Origin: Saprospiraceae bacterium | GTDB taxonomy: Bacteria; Bacteroidota; Bacteroidia; Chitinophagales; Saprospiraceae | NCBI GenBank assembly: GCA_028285085.1 | Contig: JANQQI010000023.1 | Span: 81,717-145,716 of the forward strand | Direction: 5' to 3' | DNA: 64,000 nt | Shown: positions 28,528 through 39,288 of the stretch, piece after piece | Numbering within the stretch: position 1 is the first letter of the stretch | Layout of the letters: each line of letters starts with the position of its first letter | The notes under the pieces: generated by a model | What the model was told of the DNA's origin: nothing | Seen by the model: only the letters and a program-made list of their open reading frames with translations | The model's database searches: none | Program-made: the position numbers and the translations under genes

Positions 28528-29478
28528 TTAATCTAAATGCTCAGAAATAAAGTGCCGGATGGAGGCATCGCAATCATCACAACCTAGCACGAAAGCACCG
28601 TGACCACCATTCTCAATCGCTTTCAACTCATTTTCAATGCCCAGAGCATCCGCTATGGGGTGAATAAGCCCTGAGCCTTGCGTGACGATGCCTGTACCGT
28701 TGGATTCCCCTTCCAGATAAGGGACAATGTCATCGCTCGTGCCGTGGATGCTAAACAAGATAGGATCACCAATGCTGAGGAAGTCTGCCTTACCCAGCGC
28801 GCCAGCAATATTGATCACGCCTTTCACTTGGGATGAATAACCGGCATTTCCACTATTACCTTCAAAGCCACCATTGGCGTTGAGGTGATTGACCAATGTC
28901 GCGCCTCCCATCGTAGAAACCTCCGTCAGTTCGTCGAGGTAAGCATAATGTAAAGCCGTGATGGCACCTGCGGAATAGCCACCGATAAAGATATTGGTGG
29001 TGTCAATGCCGTAAGTGCTAGCCTCTTTGCGGAAGAAGCGAACGGCCGCTTTCATATCGGCTAAAGCATCTGCTACGCCTTTGAGAATGTTTTCAGAACT
29101 CTGCTCAATGTCAACTAAGCGATACCCGATCGAAGCGAAGACATAGCCAGAACGCGAGAAATAAGACCCCAGGGCTTCTAGTTCGCTTTTATTGCCGGCG
29201 ACAAAGCCGCCACCGTGTGCCATGATTACTAAAGGACGTTGCCGCAGGGAATCACCGACCGGTTGGAAAATATTCATGTCGAGATCTTGGGTGGCGCCAC
29301 TTAAAGTCGTATTCGAACCGTAGACGACATCTGCGTCCTTGGTGAAGTTGGGAAAGACCAGACTATTAAATCGTTCGGTGCCAAGTGGTTCTTCTACGAT
29401 GGGATCAGAATCATCTTTATTACAATGGAGTAAAAACAGGCAAAAACTCAGGCCAAGGAGGAGTATCCGATAATGCAT
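28528..29478 (-). CDS. Alpha/beta hydrolase (BD-FAE/carboxylesterase-like) lipoprotein
   Basis: PLVIMAHGGGFVAGNKSELEAL, FIGGYSAGAITALHYAY, HGTSDDIVPYLEG; lipobox SFCLFLLHCNKDDS. Confidence 0.9.
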   Translation of the reverse strand: MHYRILLLGLSFCLFLLHCNKDDSDPIVEEPLGTERFNSLVFPNFTKDADVVYGSNTTLSGATQDLDMNIFQPVGDSLRQRPLVIMAHGGGFVAGNKSELEALGSYFSRSGYVFASIGYRLVDIEQSSENILKGVADALADMKAAVRFFRKEASTYGIDTTNIFIGGYSAGAITALHYAYLDELTEVSTMGGATLVNHLNANGGFEGNSGNAGYSSQVKGVINIAGALGKADFLSIGDPILFSIHGTSDDIVPYLEGESNGTGIVTQGSGLIHPIADALGIENELKAIENGGHGAFVLGCDDCDASIRHFISEHLD

Positions 29479-29864
29479 GATTTGGGTTTGTAAGATGACA
29501 GTAGGAAAACTTTATATTGAAACGCAAAATTGATCCTCTCGGTATAACCACTAACAAATGAAGTTTGCATAAGGGCTTTGTTTAGAATGAATCATTACTA
29601 ATAATGGAGTCGTTGCATTTTTGGAGGCAAAGTTTTGATGTAATTGATGGTCGCTTGATTAATCGCAGTTAGAGAATACTTGGACATTGGCAAAATGCTG
29701 TAATTCCTTTATCTTTGCTGCACTTACCTGGTTTTTTTCATAATTTTTCACAAACTAATCCAAGTTGTGCCTATTGGTGCTGCGCTTAAGTATTTGGACC
29801 ATCCAAAATACTTTGACTAGTTGCCATGGCTGACGGCAATTTGGTAAAATTAACCACTACGATA

Positions 29865-32675
29865 ATGAAAACTAGTGTAACCCTCTGGTACTGTTGCCTG
29901 ATGACGCTTTCCCTAAACGCTCAAGTGATTCTGGAGCGCGACATTAATCAGGAACCGGCCCCTTCCGAACCTCTTTATTTTGCAGAATTAGATAATGTAC
30001 TTTATTTCCGAGCGGATGATGGTATCCACGGTGATGAGCTATATCAATATGATCTGGCGACAGGTACGGCCGAATTGGTCGCTAATGTCCGTCCCTTTGA
30101 AGTAGGAGCAAGTATCAGTGAAGTAGTGGCACTCGCCGGGAAAATCTATTTCAACGCTCGAGATGGAATAGGAAGCTCGCATTATTTGTACGTGCACGAT
30201 CCAGCGGATGGGAGTGTACAACGCTTAGCGGATGCAGATAATGAAGAAGTACGTGACCCTTTTAATATGCGTGTATTTGATGGACGACTTTTCTTCTCCG
30301 CGGATTTTTCAGGCGTCGATATCGAGCCAGGGTACTATGATCCAGTGGCTAACCAGGTGGAAGTATTAGCGGATATTAACCCCACGGGAGGGAGCTCGCC
30401 GGGGTTCTTTACACCGGCCGAAGGTGATCTGTGGTTTAGAGCCACCGATGATCAAAGTGATAGTCGGCTTTGGCGCTACGATCCCGATACGGAAACCGTA
30501 GAAAATATATTGTACAATAGTCCTAATGACCTCTATCCAAGTATCAATTTTTTATATTATTTCAATAATCAATTTTTCTTTCGGGGCTTTATTCAAGGGC
30601 AGGGCGAAGAGCTTTGGGGTTACGATCCTGCCACCAATGATCTAGTTGAGTATCCGGAGATATCACCGGGACTGTCGAGTAGTTCACCCTGGAATTTCAA
30701 TGAACTGGAAGGCAAGCTTTACTTTGCGGCGCGCACCAACGCTGAAGGTCGTGAGATGCGCGTTTTTGATCCCGCTACCGGTGCGGTGAGTCTATTGGCC
30801 GATCTTTACCCGGGGGCCAATGCCAATCCCGGCGAATCTTTCATCTTGGATGGGCAGCTCTATTTCACGGCGAGCGTCGATGAAGCCGAGCGTCGCCTCT
30901 TCGCCTACGATCCAAATACCGCTATGGTCAGCGAGATCGCCAGCCTTGATAATAACGGCTTCCCCGACGGGCTGTCTACTGCAATTGTTGCGGACGGGAG
31001 CTTGTTTCTGACCGGAACGGATGTGAATGTTTCGCGTGAATTATTCCGCTATACGCCCGGAGATACTGAACTGGATTTGGTTGTCGATATTAATACTAAC
31101 ACCATTGGTTCTAATCCTTACGAATACACAGAGTATAATGGAAAATTGTATTTCGGTGCCGATGAAATCAACAGCGGTCGTGAAATCTGGGTCTATGACC
31201 CGACCACGGGGCAAGTCGACATCTTATCTGATACACCGGGGAATTTAGCACCCGGTCAGTTTGAGGTACTCGATGGAAAGTTGTACTTCACAGGAATATT
31301 TCCCAACGAGGGCTATGGCCTTTTGTATTATGATGATGCCACCGGTGAGATTAGTCCAACCTCTTATCTTACCCCCACTAATACGGGGCATATCGTTGAT
31401 CTGACGGCTTATAATGGACTATTGTACTTTAAAGCAAATGAAGAAGATACCGGAAGTGAGTTGTACGTTTATGATCCAACGCAAAATCAGGTCTCACTGG
31501 TTGAGGATATTTATCCCGGCGATGAGGATAGCAATGCGGAATCTTTTATGGTGTTCAACGATGAACTATACTTTTGTGCGGATGATGGTACTACCGGACG
31601 GGAGATTTGGAAATACAATGATATAACAGGTGAGGTAAGTCAGGTTGTTGACTTAAGTCCCGGAGAAGATGGTTCCAGCCCCGAAGAATTTATTATCTAC
31701 GATGGCGAATTGTATTTCACCGCAAATCTGCCAGGGCTTGCAGTCGATTTGTATAGCTATAATCCAATTACTGAGGAGGTCACTCAACGAACTGATGTTA
31801 ATGGAAACCTAGATCCCCGACATTTAGCGATTTACAATGATCGGCTGTTTTTTAGTGGTCGACTGACCTCTCAAAGCGGTGCCGAATTGCTCTTTTACGA
31901 TGCGGCTATGGACACTTTGAGGGCTACAGAAGATTTGAATCCGGGGTCGGGGTCCAGCAGTCCACGAGATTTGGTGGCATTTAATGAACGGATCTATTTT
32001 TCGGCATTTACGGAGGAATACGGTCGAGAACTTTGGACATATAATGATACCAGTCTCGCTATTGTGGCTGACATTTGGGCCGGGGTACCGGAATCCGAGC
32101 CAAATTATTTGACCTTGTTCAATGATAAGTTGTACTTCTCGGCCAATGATGGCACGCGTGGAGAAGAAATTTGGAGCATTGCAGAATGCCTGAATATTGT
32201 CGTGGATACAGAGCCACAGGTTGGCGAAGATGGGGCTGGGATGATCGATTTAACTGTTCAGGGCGGACAGCCACCTTACACTTTTAGTTGGAGCAACGGT
32301 GCTACTACTGAGGATCAGACGGATTTACCTTCGGGCATCTATACTGCGACGGTTACTGATGCCTCCGGATGTATCTCGGAAGTCGTTGCGGAGATTGATT
32401 TTATGATGACGAGTACGCGTGAGATCTTCCTCGATGAAGACTTGGTCAAGTTGTTCCCTAATCCTAATACTGGACAATTTACACTTGAGGTCGGGGACTT
32501 GGAAGTGGAGCATATCTCCATTTTTGATCTCAACGGTCGATTGTATTACCAACAAATCGTTCGGCAAGCTTCGCCTCAATTGACGGTACAACTTCGATAC
32601 GCACCCGCAGGCATGTATATCGTTAATTTGGCTACGTCGACAGGAGTCGTGAGTAAGCGATTGGTGGTGGATTAA
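29865..32675 (+). CDS. ELWxxDGT-type repeat secreted protein with T9SS C-terminal domain
   Basis: Repeats such as LYFRADDGIHGDELYQYDLATGT, LYFCADDGTTGREIWKYNDITGE, LYFSANDGTRGEEIWSI; C-term LFPNPNTGQFTLEVGDLEVEHISIFDLNGRL...RLVVD. Confidence 0.9.
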   Translation: MKTSVTLWYCCLMTLSLNAQVILERDINQEPAPSEPLYFAELDNVLYFRADDGIHGDELYQYDLATGTAELVANVRPFEVGASISEVVALAGKIYFNARDGIGSSHYLYVHDPADGSVQRLADADNEEVRDPFNMRVFDGRLFFSADFSGVDIEPGYYDPVANQVEVLADINPTGGSSPGFFTPAEGDLWFRATDDQSDSRLWRYDPDTETVENILYNSPNDLYPSINFLYYFNNQFFFRGFIQGQGEELWGYDPATNDLVEYPEISPGLSSSSPWNFNELEGKLYFAARTNAEGREMRVFDPATGAVSLLADLYPGANANPGESFILDGQLYFTASVDEAERRLFAYDPNTAMVSEIASLDNNGFPDGLSTAIVADGSLFLTGTDVNVSRELFRYTPGDTELDLVVDINTNTIGSNPYEYTEYNGKLYFGADEINSGREIWVYDPTTGQVDILSDTPGNLAPGQFEVLDGKLYFTGIFPNEGYGLLYYDDATGEISPTSYLTPTNTGHIVDLTAYNGLLYFKANEEDTGSELYVYDPTQNQVSLVEDIYPGDEDSNAESFMVFNDELYFCADDGTTGREIWKYNDITGEVSQVVDLSPGEDGSSPEEFIIYDGELYFTANLPGLAVDLYSYNPITEEVTQRTDVNGNLDPRHLAIYNDRLFFSGRLTSQSGAELLFYDAAMDTLRATEDLNPGSGSSSPRDLVAFNERIYFSAFTEEYGRELWTYNDTSLAIVADIWAGVPESEPNYLTLFNDKLYFSANDGTRGEEIWSIAECLNIVVDTEPQVGEDGAGMIDLTVQGGQPPYTFSWSNGATTEDQTDLPSGIYTATVTDASGCISEVVAEIDFMMTSTREIFLDEDLVKLFPNPNTGQFTLEVGDLEVEHISIFDLNGRLYYQQIVRQASPQLTVQLRYAPAGMYIVNLATSTGVVSKRLVVD

Positions 32676-32689
32676 AAGGATACAAGAAG

Positions 32690-33298
32690 TTACTGGATCG
32701 TTTGCTCAATCAGGTCGAGCGTTTTTTTGTATTCTTCGATAAGGCTATACTGTCCACCGAAGTAATCTTGCATGATACCCCACATCAGGTCAAGAACATC
32801 ATCGTATCGAGTGTAAGCATCGATGGCAAAGAATTCTCGCTCGAACGTTTTTCGGATTTCGTCGAGGCTGAATTGTTGATTGTAAGTTTTAGTGACTTGA
32901 GTTAGTAATTGCAGATTGTAATTAGGCATGGTATTACTAAATTTAGCCACGTCGTACATGGCATGATCTAGTTTTGGACGACCTAATCCCGGAAAATTGG
33001 GGATACGTTCTGAAAATGGCTGTTCTTTAAACGCTTGCTTTAAAATATCCGGTTGAGTATCCAGTGCTTTAGAAATGCTATCTAGCGTATTGAAAAAAGG
33101 CTTGATATCGAGACGCTTTCTTCTTTCGAGATAATCGAGATTATTTTTGATTTCGCTTTTTAAGCTAATCAGAATATCGAGCTTATTTTGCTCTAGGGCT
33201 TTATTGGCATTCCAATTCGAGGCTAGCATACCAAGGAATACCCCCACCACGACCATCACCAATTGTAAAAAATATTCGATTACCTTTTCTTTTTTCAT
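32690..33298 (-). CDS. Single-TM hypothetical protein (DUF6090-like)
   Basis: MKKEKVIEYFLQLVMVVVGVFLGMLASNWNANKALEQNKLDILISLKSEIKNNLDYL. Confidence 0.7.
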   Translation of the reverse strand: MKKEKVIEYFLQLVMVVVGVFLGMLASNWNANKALEQNKLDILISLKSEIKNNLDYLERRKRLDIKPFFNTLDSISKALDTQPDILKQAFKEQPFSERIPNFPGLGRPKLDHAMYDVAKFSNTMPNYNLQLLTQVTKTYNQQFSLDEIRKTFEREFFAIDAYTRYDDVLDLMWGIMQDYFGGQYSLIEEYKKTLDLIEQTIQ

Positions 33299-33304
33299 AT
33301 GTCG

Positions 33305-34555
33305 CTAGTTTAGAAATTTAGGGATGCTCGTTTGATCGATGAGTATTATTCCGTCGTATTGTTTTGCCAGAATGACCTGATCACCACGCACTAAATCGAT
33401 AAAAGAATTATTGACGACGATTTTTTTATTGAGCCAAGGGTTTTGTGAAATTTGTTTTTTAGAAATAGGTAAAAATCCAACACGCGCATTTTGATTTTTT
33501 ATGATGTGCTGAATGTCTAATCGCTTTGAATCTGGCTTTTCCATTTCTATGGGCCAATGACGATTATTGGTATGTTTTCCCGGGCCAGAAAAAATCCCAA
33601 TAGCATACATTTCATCAGCGTATTTTTCTTGTAGAAAAGCGCCCATGACAGATTCTTTTTCATTGTGTTTTGCAATATGATAATTATGCGCAACAATGAT
33701 GATTTTTTTATCGGGATAAATGGTATTAACCAGCCAATGAATATTACCAGCCATCATTGAATCTCGATCCGCCCAGCGTTTATGATAATCTTTATGTTTG
33801 AAAAAGGCACCCATATAATCTAAGAAATAAACCCGGTTATCAATCGTACGTTGGATTAATAAATAGGATTTATTATTTTTTGGAATATTGAGTTGTTTAA
33901 TTTCGGATTGAAATACTTGATAATCTGCAACCAGTTGTTGTTTGGATGGAGCTATGGAGTCATAATTTATTTTTCGATCGTATAGCTGGCGTTTTAATTG
34001 ATTAAAGCGTATTTCCAAATCATGAAATAACATGGTGTCCAGAGCGTGGGTCGTCGCTAGCTCTTCTAATAATTTATAGAAACCACCACCACCGGATTGC
34101 TGCACGTCAAAGCCACTGGTTGGAATTTGGTGTTGCTTGATGTAACCGGCTAGTTCTTGGAAAGCTTCGGTATGCCAAACCCCAAAAAGGCTACGAGTCA
34201 TCGTCTTGGGACTGAGTCGCTCCCGATGTAAATCAACGTAAGCCTGCTCTCCCAAACCACATTCAAATAAAATAACCTCAAACCCTAAGGCTTGGTGTAA
34301 ATGCTGGATGAGGTCATTCCGGGCCACGAATATTTCTCGTACCCCATGATTGACCTCACCCAGCAAAACCAGTTTTTTATCCCGTAAAATTGTATCCAAG
34401 GTGGCCCAATTTCCATTCCGATAGGTGCTATCCAATTGGACATCAATAATGGAGGAACGAAGATTTTGAATGGCATTTTCTGTTAATATTTGCCCGAAGG
34501 AAAAATTAATTATTCCATTGAAAATCAATAAAATAGAGATAAATGATTTAGGCAT
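33305..34555 (-). CDS. Erythromycin esterase-like family protein
   Basis: KKLVLLGEVNHGVREIFVARNDLIQHLHQALGFEVILFECGLGEQAYVD; MAGNIHWLVNTIYPDKKIIIVAHNYHIAKHN; signal peptide. Confidence 0.85.
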   Translation of the reverse strand: MPKSFISILLIFNGIINFSFGQILTENAIQNLRSSIIDVQLDSTYRNGNWATLDTILRDKKLVLLGEVNHGVREIFVARNDLIQHLHQALGFEVILFECGLGEQAYVDLHRERLSPKTMTRSLFGVWHTEAFQELAGYIKQHQIPTSGFDVQQSGGGGFYKLLEELATTHALDTMLFHDLEIRFNQLKRQLYDRKINYDSIAPSKQQLVADYQVFQSEIKQLNIPKNNKSYLLIQRTIDNRVYFLDYMGAFFKHKDYHKRWADRDSMMAGNIHWLVNTIYPDKKIIIVAHNYHIAKHNEKESVMGAFLQEKYADEMYAIGIFSGPGKHTNNRHWPIEMEKPDSKRLDIQHIIKNQNARVGFLPISKKQISQNPWLNKKIVVNNSFIDLVRGDQVILAKQYDGIILIDQTSIPKFLN

Positions 34556-34587
34556 CGCTTGAATGTTGTGGAACAGTGAGTTGTAAT

Positions 34588-35481
34588 TTAAGGCGAGAGC
34601 AAATCGCGAATTTGCTTCACCTTGTAGTCAGGGGCGGCGTCAAATAATTCATCCAGAATCCATTTATGCGCCCCACCGTAAATAATAAGAATCCGTTCTT
34701 TTTCAAGAGATGGACTCAAATTAGAGACGTTCGCAAATATGCGGGCGTTGCGTCGATACCAATGGCCAGTTAAATCCGCACCGATGTATTTGTCGTAAAC
34801 CCCAAGGTTGACCAGTCCGGTTACCCAAAGTTGCTTCGTACGCATCGTGTATCGTTCAGAATTCATCAATTTAAGATAGTCCAATACCAGTAATTCCCCC
34901 TGTTGCTCGTCCATGTAATTATTGAAAGCATCATTGGCATCATCGTAGCTATGCCAGAGATCGTGCTGGTTAATGCTAACTGCGTAGCTTTGAAAATCAT
35001 CGATTTCGTTTAACGTTTCCGGCATCGGTGGACGGTTATCTACGCAGTAGACTTTATCGAGACCTAATTTTTTAGCCAGGCGAAAACCGATTTGAAACAT
35101 CTCATTTCTACCCAATGGCCAACGATCAGCTTGATATTCTTGATAAAGCGAATCCAAGAATTCTTGATTTCTGGGTCGCCATTCCACGGCAATTTTGGTG
35201 GGATTAAATTTTTCAAGCGCGGCGATTAAAGTATCCAATTGCGCTTGGTTTTCTGGGGTTTTAACGTCGATATGTTTTTCTCCGACTACATCACTGCCAT
35301 CGTTAGATCGATTAAAATGAAAGGACCCAAGCGTCATCACTTGGTGTTGTGGTTCAATTTTAATAATGGGGAAATTCGCAATTTCGGGAGGTAGTAATTC
35401 GGAATCAGAATTAGATGATTTTTGAACTTTGGATTGACAGCTGATTAAAGTTAAAAAGAGCAAGAAAAATAAATTACGCAT
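34588..35481 (-). CDS. DUF5694-like lipoprotein
   Basis: QVMTLGSFHFNRSNDGSDVVGEKHIDVKTPENQAQLDTLIAALEKFNPTKIAVEWRP; GAHKWILDELFDAAPDYKV; lipobox LTLISCQSK. Confidence 0.82.
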   Translation of the reverse strand: MRNLFFLLFLTLISCQSKVQKSSNSDSELLPPEIANFPIIKIEPQHQVMTLGSFHFNRSNDGSDVVGEKHIDVKTPENQAQLDTLIAALEKFNPTKIAVEWRPRNQEFLDSLYQEYQADRWPLGRNEMFQIGFRLAKKLGLDKVYCVDNRPPMPETLNEIDDFQSYAVSINQHDLWHSYDDANDAFNNYMDEQQGELLVLDYLKLMNSERYTMRTKQLWVTGLVNLGVYDKYIGADLTGHWYRRNARIFANVSNLSPSLEKERILIIYGGAHKWILDELFDAAPDYKVKQIRDLLSP

Positions 35482-35964
35482 TGTTCATGATTTGAGCTGT
35501 AGTTTTAAAAAATAAAAAATTCAATTCATGCCACAATTTTGACGAGCTCGGCATTATTGAATCCTTTTTATTATCGCTACAGTTTAAGTGAGTTATTCGT
35601 TTTTATTAAGTCAGTTTTAAATACTAATCGCATTAAAAGATTTTTATCCATTCAAACCAAAAGAAACACACTGCTTGGTACTGCAAGCTAGTACTAAGTC
35701 ATATGGCTTTTTTAGAAAAAACGGAAAATAAACATAGCCCATGCAAATAATTGCACAGAACAAATTGCGTAGGAGTTATTCCAGCTGTCTCAGGCTGGTG
35801 CTAATCGATGGTATAACAAGTCGTTGGAGGCTTCATTGACAATTTGGCTTCCAATAACCGGCAGGAAAGATAGCATTTTTTGGCAAATGATATCACTAAA
35901 TCTAAAGCAGCAATGATTTTATGTCAAATGTATTGCAGCTGTGAAGGATGATGAATCTGTGGGC

Positions 35965-36537
35965 TTAGTTCTTTCGCCTGCGTGTCCAAAAGTCGATTTC
36001 TACCTCAACTTCTTTAGCAAGAAATTCGGGCATGTCCGTATGTGCAAAATCACTGCCAACGCCGTAGTCCATTCGGTTCAGCTTCGTACGTAGCTTAAAG
36101 CCGATCGTATTTCCATCAATGTTGACAATCTCGAAAGGTAATACGACTGATTTGGTAACGCCATGCATGCTCAGCTGGCCATAGGCCGCATAGTTGGCAT
36201 AATTGATCCGGCGGAGCGAATCACTGGTAAAGCGAATCAAAGGAAATTGTTCAACATCAAAAAAATCGGCAGATTGTAGATGCGTATCGCGATCCGGGAT
36301 ACCGGTATTAATGCTATTGACCTTAATTTCTGCCGTAATACTGGATGCCGCAAAATCGGTGTCGTTCCAATCCAGATAAATGTTGTAATCGCTGAACTTA
36401 CCAGTGATGGCTGAAAAGCCAGCGATGGACAATCGAAAACCCACTGTGGAATGATTGGGCTCTACTTCGAGCGAACGAATTTGGGCGTGAGTCAATAGAA
36501 AAACGAATAGACCGAGGGTGGTAAGGAGCAGGCGCAT
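35965..36537 (-). CDS. YceI family protein
   Basis: LEVEPNHSTVGFRLSIAGFSAITGKFSDYNIYLDWNDTDFAASSITAEIKVNSINTGIPDRDTHLQSADFFDVEQFPLIRFTSDS. Confidence 0.93.
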   Translation of the reverse strand: MRLLLTTLGLFVFLLTHAQIRSLEVEPNHSTVGFRLSIAGFSAITGKFSDYNIYLDWNDTDFAASSITAEIKVNSINTGIPDRDTHLQSADFFDVEQFPLIRFTSDSLRRINYANYAAYGQLSMHGVTKSVVLPFEIVNIDGNTIGFKLRTKLNRMDYGVGSDFAHTDMPEFLAKEVEVEIDFWTRRRKN

Positions 36538-36676
36538 AAGTTGTGATTTTAGGTAGCGGATGATCAAATTTAAAATATTAACCCCCAAAAAAGTCTACCC
36601 ATTTGCGTGGTTTAGAAGTAAACACTGTGCGCTGTGGCCGCCCACTTCAATAGTAACAATTCACTACCTTTACCTT

Positions 36677-37561
36677 ATGGAAAAACTATGGCTATTACTC
36701 GTCTTGCTAATCTGTGGGTGTGAAAATTATTATTCTGACTTCCCGCTCTCTGAGCACCCTGAAACTCAAGCCCCTTCAGAATCAATGGGCCGTTGGATTT
36801 ATCTTGATTCCAGTAAGGTGATCTATCGGCCATCAGTTGAATTGGAAATCATGGATTGGGGACGAGATGAATATCTGGTGCTTTTGAAGTTTATGGATCG
36901 ACAGGATCTTTTGCCCAGTTTCGATGGAGGCCAAAATTCGGAAATCACCTATCTCTACAAAGTTTGGCTATCCGATTTGGGAGATACCGCCTTTATCAAT
37001 GCTGTGAAATTGCCAGAAAAATCGCAGTTTCAATTTCTGAATTATCAACTTAATCGGGGACAACTTCATTTGCGTTATCTCACCCATAGTTTGACTTTTC
37101 GGGCTCAGGACCCTAAATCGCAGCGTCGTTTCTTTGAAGAACAGACCAAACAGATCGAGCAGCACATGAGTCCGGAAATCTTTGTATTTAACAAACCGGA
37201 TAGCTTATTGTGGAGGGATATCAATCACCAGAAAATCACTGCTGTTTTGGAGTTGAAATTGCCGAAAAAGCGACTGGAGATACAAGAAGATGGCCGCTAT
37301 GAAATAGAAGGCGGACAAGGGATAGGTGATGTCAATGATGAGAATTATCGGAATTTTGTGACTGACCGGGCAATGAATGTCGACTCTTTTATGCAGGAGG
37401 TGAATCGGCGCTATCATTTTGGTTTAGGGAATGATCTGATGAGCAAAAAGAAGCCAGAATATTTCGTCCTAGAAGTGGCGGATGGGGCCATCATCAAATT
37501 GAAATCTACGGACTTTGGGATTGTGGATTTAACCAACGGGCTGATTTTTGTCGGTCGTTAG
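36677..37561 (+). CDS. Hypothetical lipoprotein
   Basis: MEKLWLLLVLLICGCENYYSDF lipobox; start trimmed from 36560. Confidence 0.7.
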   Translation: MEKLWLLLVLLICGCENYYSDFPLSEHPETQAPSESMGRWIYLDSSKVIYRPSVELEIMDWGRDEYLVLLKFMDRQDLLPSFDGGQNSEITYLYKVWLSDLGDTAFINAVKLPEKSQFQFLNYQLNRGQLHLRYLTHSLTFRAQDPKSQRRFFEEQTKQIEQHMSPEIFVFNKPDSLLWRDINHQKITAVLELKLPKKRLEIQEDGRYEIEGGQGIGDVNDENYRNFVTDRAMNVDSFMQEVNRRYHFGLGNDLMSKKKPEYFVLEVADGAIIKLKSTDFGIVDLTNGLIFVGR

Positions 37562-37647
37562 CAATCGAAGCTGCGTTTGGTTGAAATATGAATGAGCAGC
37601 AATAAGTGGATAAAAACCGTTATTTTGTAAGTCAAATCGTACTCCTT

Positions 37648-38451
37648 ATGAAGCAGTTGTTTACCCTAGTTATTCTGATCTTTGGTTTTTCTGGCGCTAC
37701 GCTGGCCCAAAATCTCACCTCCTCGACGGCCAACCCTAAGAAAATGTGGCGTATGACTTCGCTCAATGTCGGCCTCGGGATCGATTGTAATAATTTTCGA
37801 TCCATGTCCCTCAATGAGCTGATGATCTTCGCCAAGCATCCCGAAGACATGCAGCGTGATCTGAGTTTGCTCACTGAAGATGCAAGTACTTTTACGGCTG
37901 GGGGCGTCTTGCAAGCCAGCCTCAGTTTTGCACCCTTGAATCGTGCCACGGGTACCTACCGCGATAATCAGGAATGGCGAATCAGTATCGCCTTGCATTC
38001 TCCCAAAGAGGCGATGGTGAGTTTTAAAAATGAAGACCTTGATACGTCGATCGTATACTGTAATCTGCACGGTGAATTTACATTGGAGACTTCTTACATC
38101 TTCAAAGGACGCTGGGGGAAAAACTTCCACTGGTACGCCGGTGGTGGCTTGAATGCTGGTTTGACTTTCGGGAACGAGATGGTGCTGATGTCGGGTAAAT
38201 ATTTCAAGCCCGGAGCGCATCCTTCTACTCAGGAAAGTGATGAAAGTAGCCGGGAGACCTTCGGTGCGAAGTCCGTTTACTATACCCGTTTATTTATTCC
38301 CTACGGGATTTATTATCAAGTGAAGGAGCGATTGCAGTTTGGCCTGGATTTTCGGACCGGACTGGGCTGGCAGATGATTGGCAATGAAAAAACCAATTTC
38401 ATCCACCGCAACGGTGGCTTTGCCTTGGGGGCTCGATTCTTATTTGATTAA
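37648..38451 (+). CDS. Hypothetical secreted/outer-membrane protein
   Basis: Signal peptide MKQLFTLVILIFGFSGATLAQ; C-terminal beta-strand pattern ending GARFLFD. Confidence 0.7.
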   Translation: MKQLFTLVILIFGFSGATLAQNLTSSTANPKKMWRMTSLNVGLGIDCNNFRSMSLNELMIFAKHPEDMQRDLSLLTEDASTFTAGGVLQASLSFAPLNRATGTYRDNQEWRISIALHSPKEAMVSFKNEDLDTSIVYCNLHGEFTLETSYIFKGRWGKNFHWYAGGGLNAGLTFGNEMVLMSGKYFKPGAHPSTQESDESSRETFGAKSVYYTRLFIPYGIYYQVKERLQFGLDFRTGLGWQMIGNEKTNFIHRNGGFALGARFLFD

Positions 38452-38454
38452 GCC

Positions 38455-39273
38455 CTAATCTTGCATAAATTTTAAGACTTGCTGCAGCACACTTTCGGTA
38501 CGTAAGATACGAAAGTGCCCCGTGCCTTCAATTTCAACGAATTGACTTACCGGCCATTGCTGGTGAACATTTCTGGACTGGGTGATGGGAATCACCCGAT
38601 CGTTTTTATCGTGGATAATCAAAGCTGATTTGACCTTTATTTTTTTTACAAACTCACTAACGTTGAGCTTAGTCACGTCGAGCTGAGTTTCCTGCTCCAA
38701 TCGCTGAATAAGCCGCTCTTGCACTTTGGGAGCGATACCTACCCGTCGACTGACATCATCGATACGCTCCGAAAATTTATCGGGGACTGTGAGTAGAGCA
38801 TATTTCTTAATTTCCAAATCAGGGTTTTGTGAAAGGGCAAAAGTAGTAGCTACTCCTCCAAAAGAATGACTAATTAAGTGGTCAGCCCCTGTGCTTCGAA
38901 CCATTTGACCAACCAATTCCGTGAATTCAAACAGACTGGTTTGGCCGCGACTGCTAAACCCATGTGAGGGGCCGTCGAAAGCATGGATGGTATAAATATC
39001 GTCTTGTAAGAGTTGCTCGACTAAATCGGAAAAATTACCCGCCTGACCTTCCCAGCCGTGAATGAGTAATAACTGCTTCGGTCCATTACCCCAGCGATAG
39101 GTTTTGATATCAAATCCTTTAAAAAGAATAGTTTCTTGCTGGGCTTTTTGGAGTGTTTCTAGCTCGTTTGTTCGAAGTTTTCGAACCTGCGGATTCGTCA
39201 GGTTGCGGTACGCTAAGTTGACAAACAAAGTCGGAAATATACCCGAGAATAGTTGAACCAGTTGCTTTTGCAT
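38455..39273 (-). CDS. Alpha/beta hydrolase
   Basis: QLLLIHGWEGQAGNFSDLVEQLL, HLISHSFGGVATTFAL, ALIIHDKNDRVIPI, IEGTGHFRIL. Confidence 0.92.
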   Translation of the reverse strand: MQKQLVQLFSGIFPTLFVNLAYRNLTNPQVRKLRTNELETLQKAQQETILFKGFDIKTYRWGNGPKQLLLIHGWEGQAGNFSDLVEQLLQDDIYTIHAFDGPSHGFSSRGQTSLFEFTELVGQMVRSTGADHLISHSFGGVATTFALSQNPDLEIKKYALLTVPDKFSERIDDVSRRVGIAPKVQERLIQRLEQETQLDVTKLNVSEFVKKIKVKSALIIHDKNDRVIPITQSRNVHQQWPVSQFVEIEGTGHFRILRTESVLQQVLKFMQD

Positions 39274-39288
39274 GTTCGTAAAGTCGTC

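Noticed and set aside
33305-34555. Macrolide resistance gene
   Set aside because: Only the broad erythromycin-esterase-like family is supported; such proteins are often not resistance determinants.
37666-38220. 184-aa minus-strand ORF
   Set aside because: Antisense to the signal-peptide-bearing 37648..38451 gene; no domain signal.
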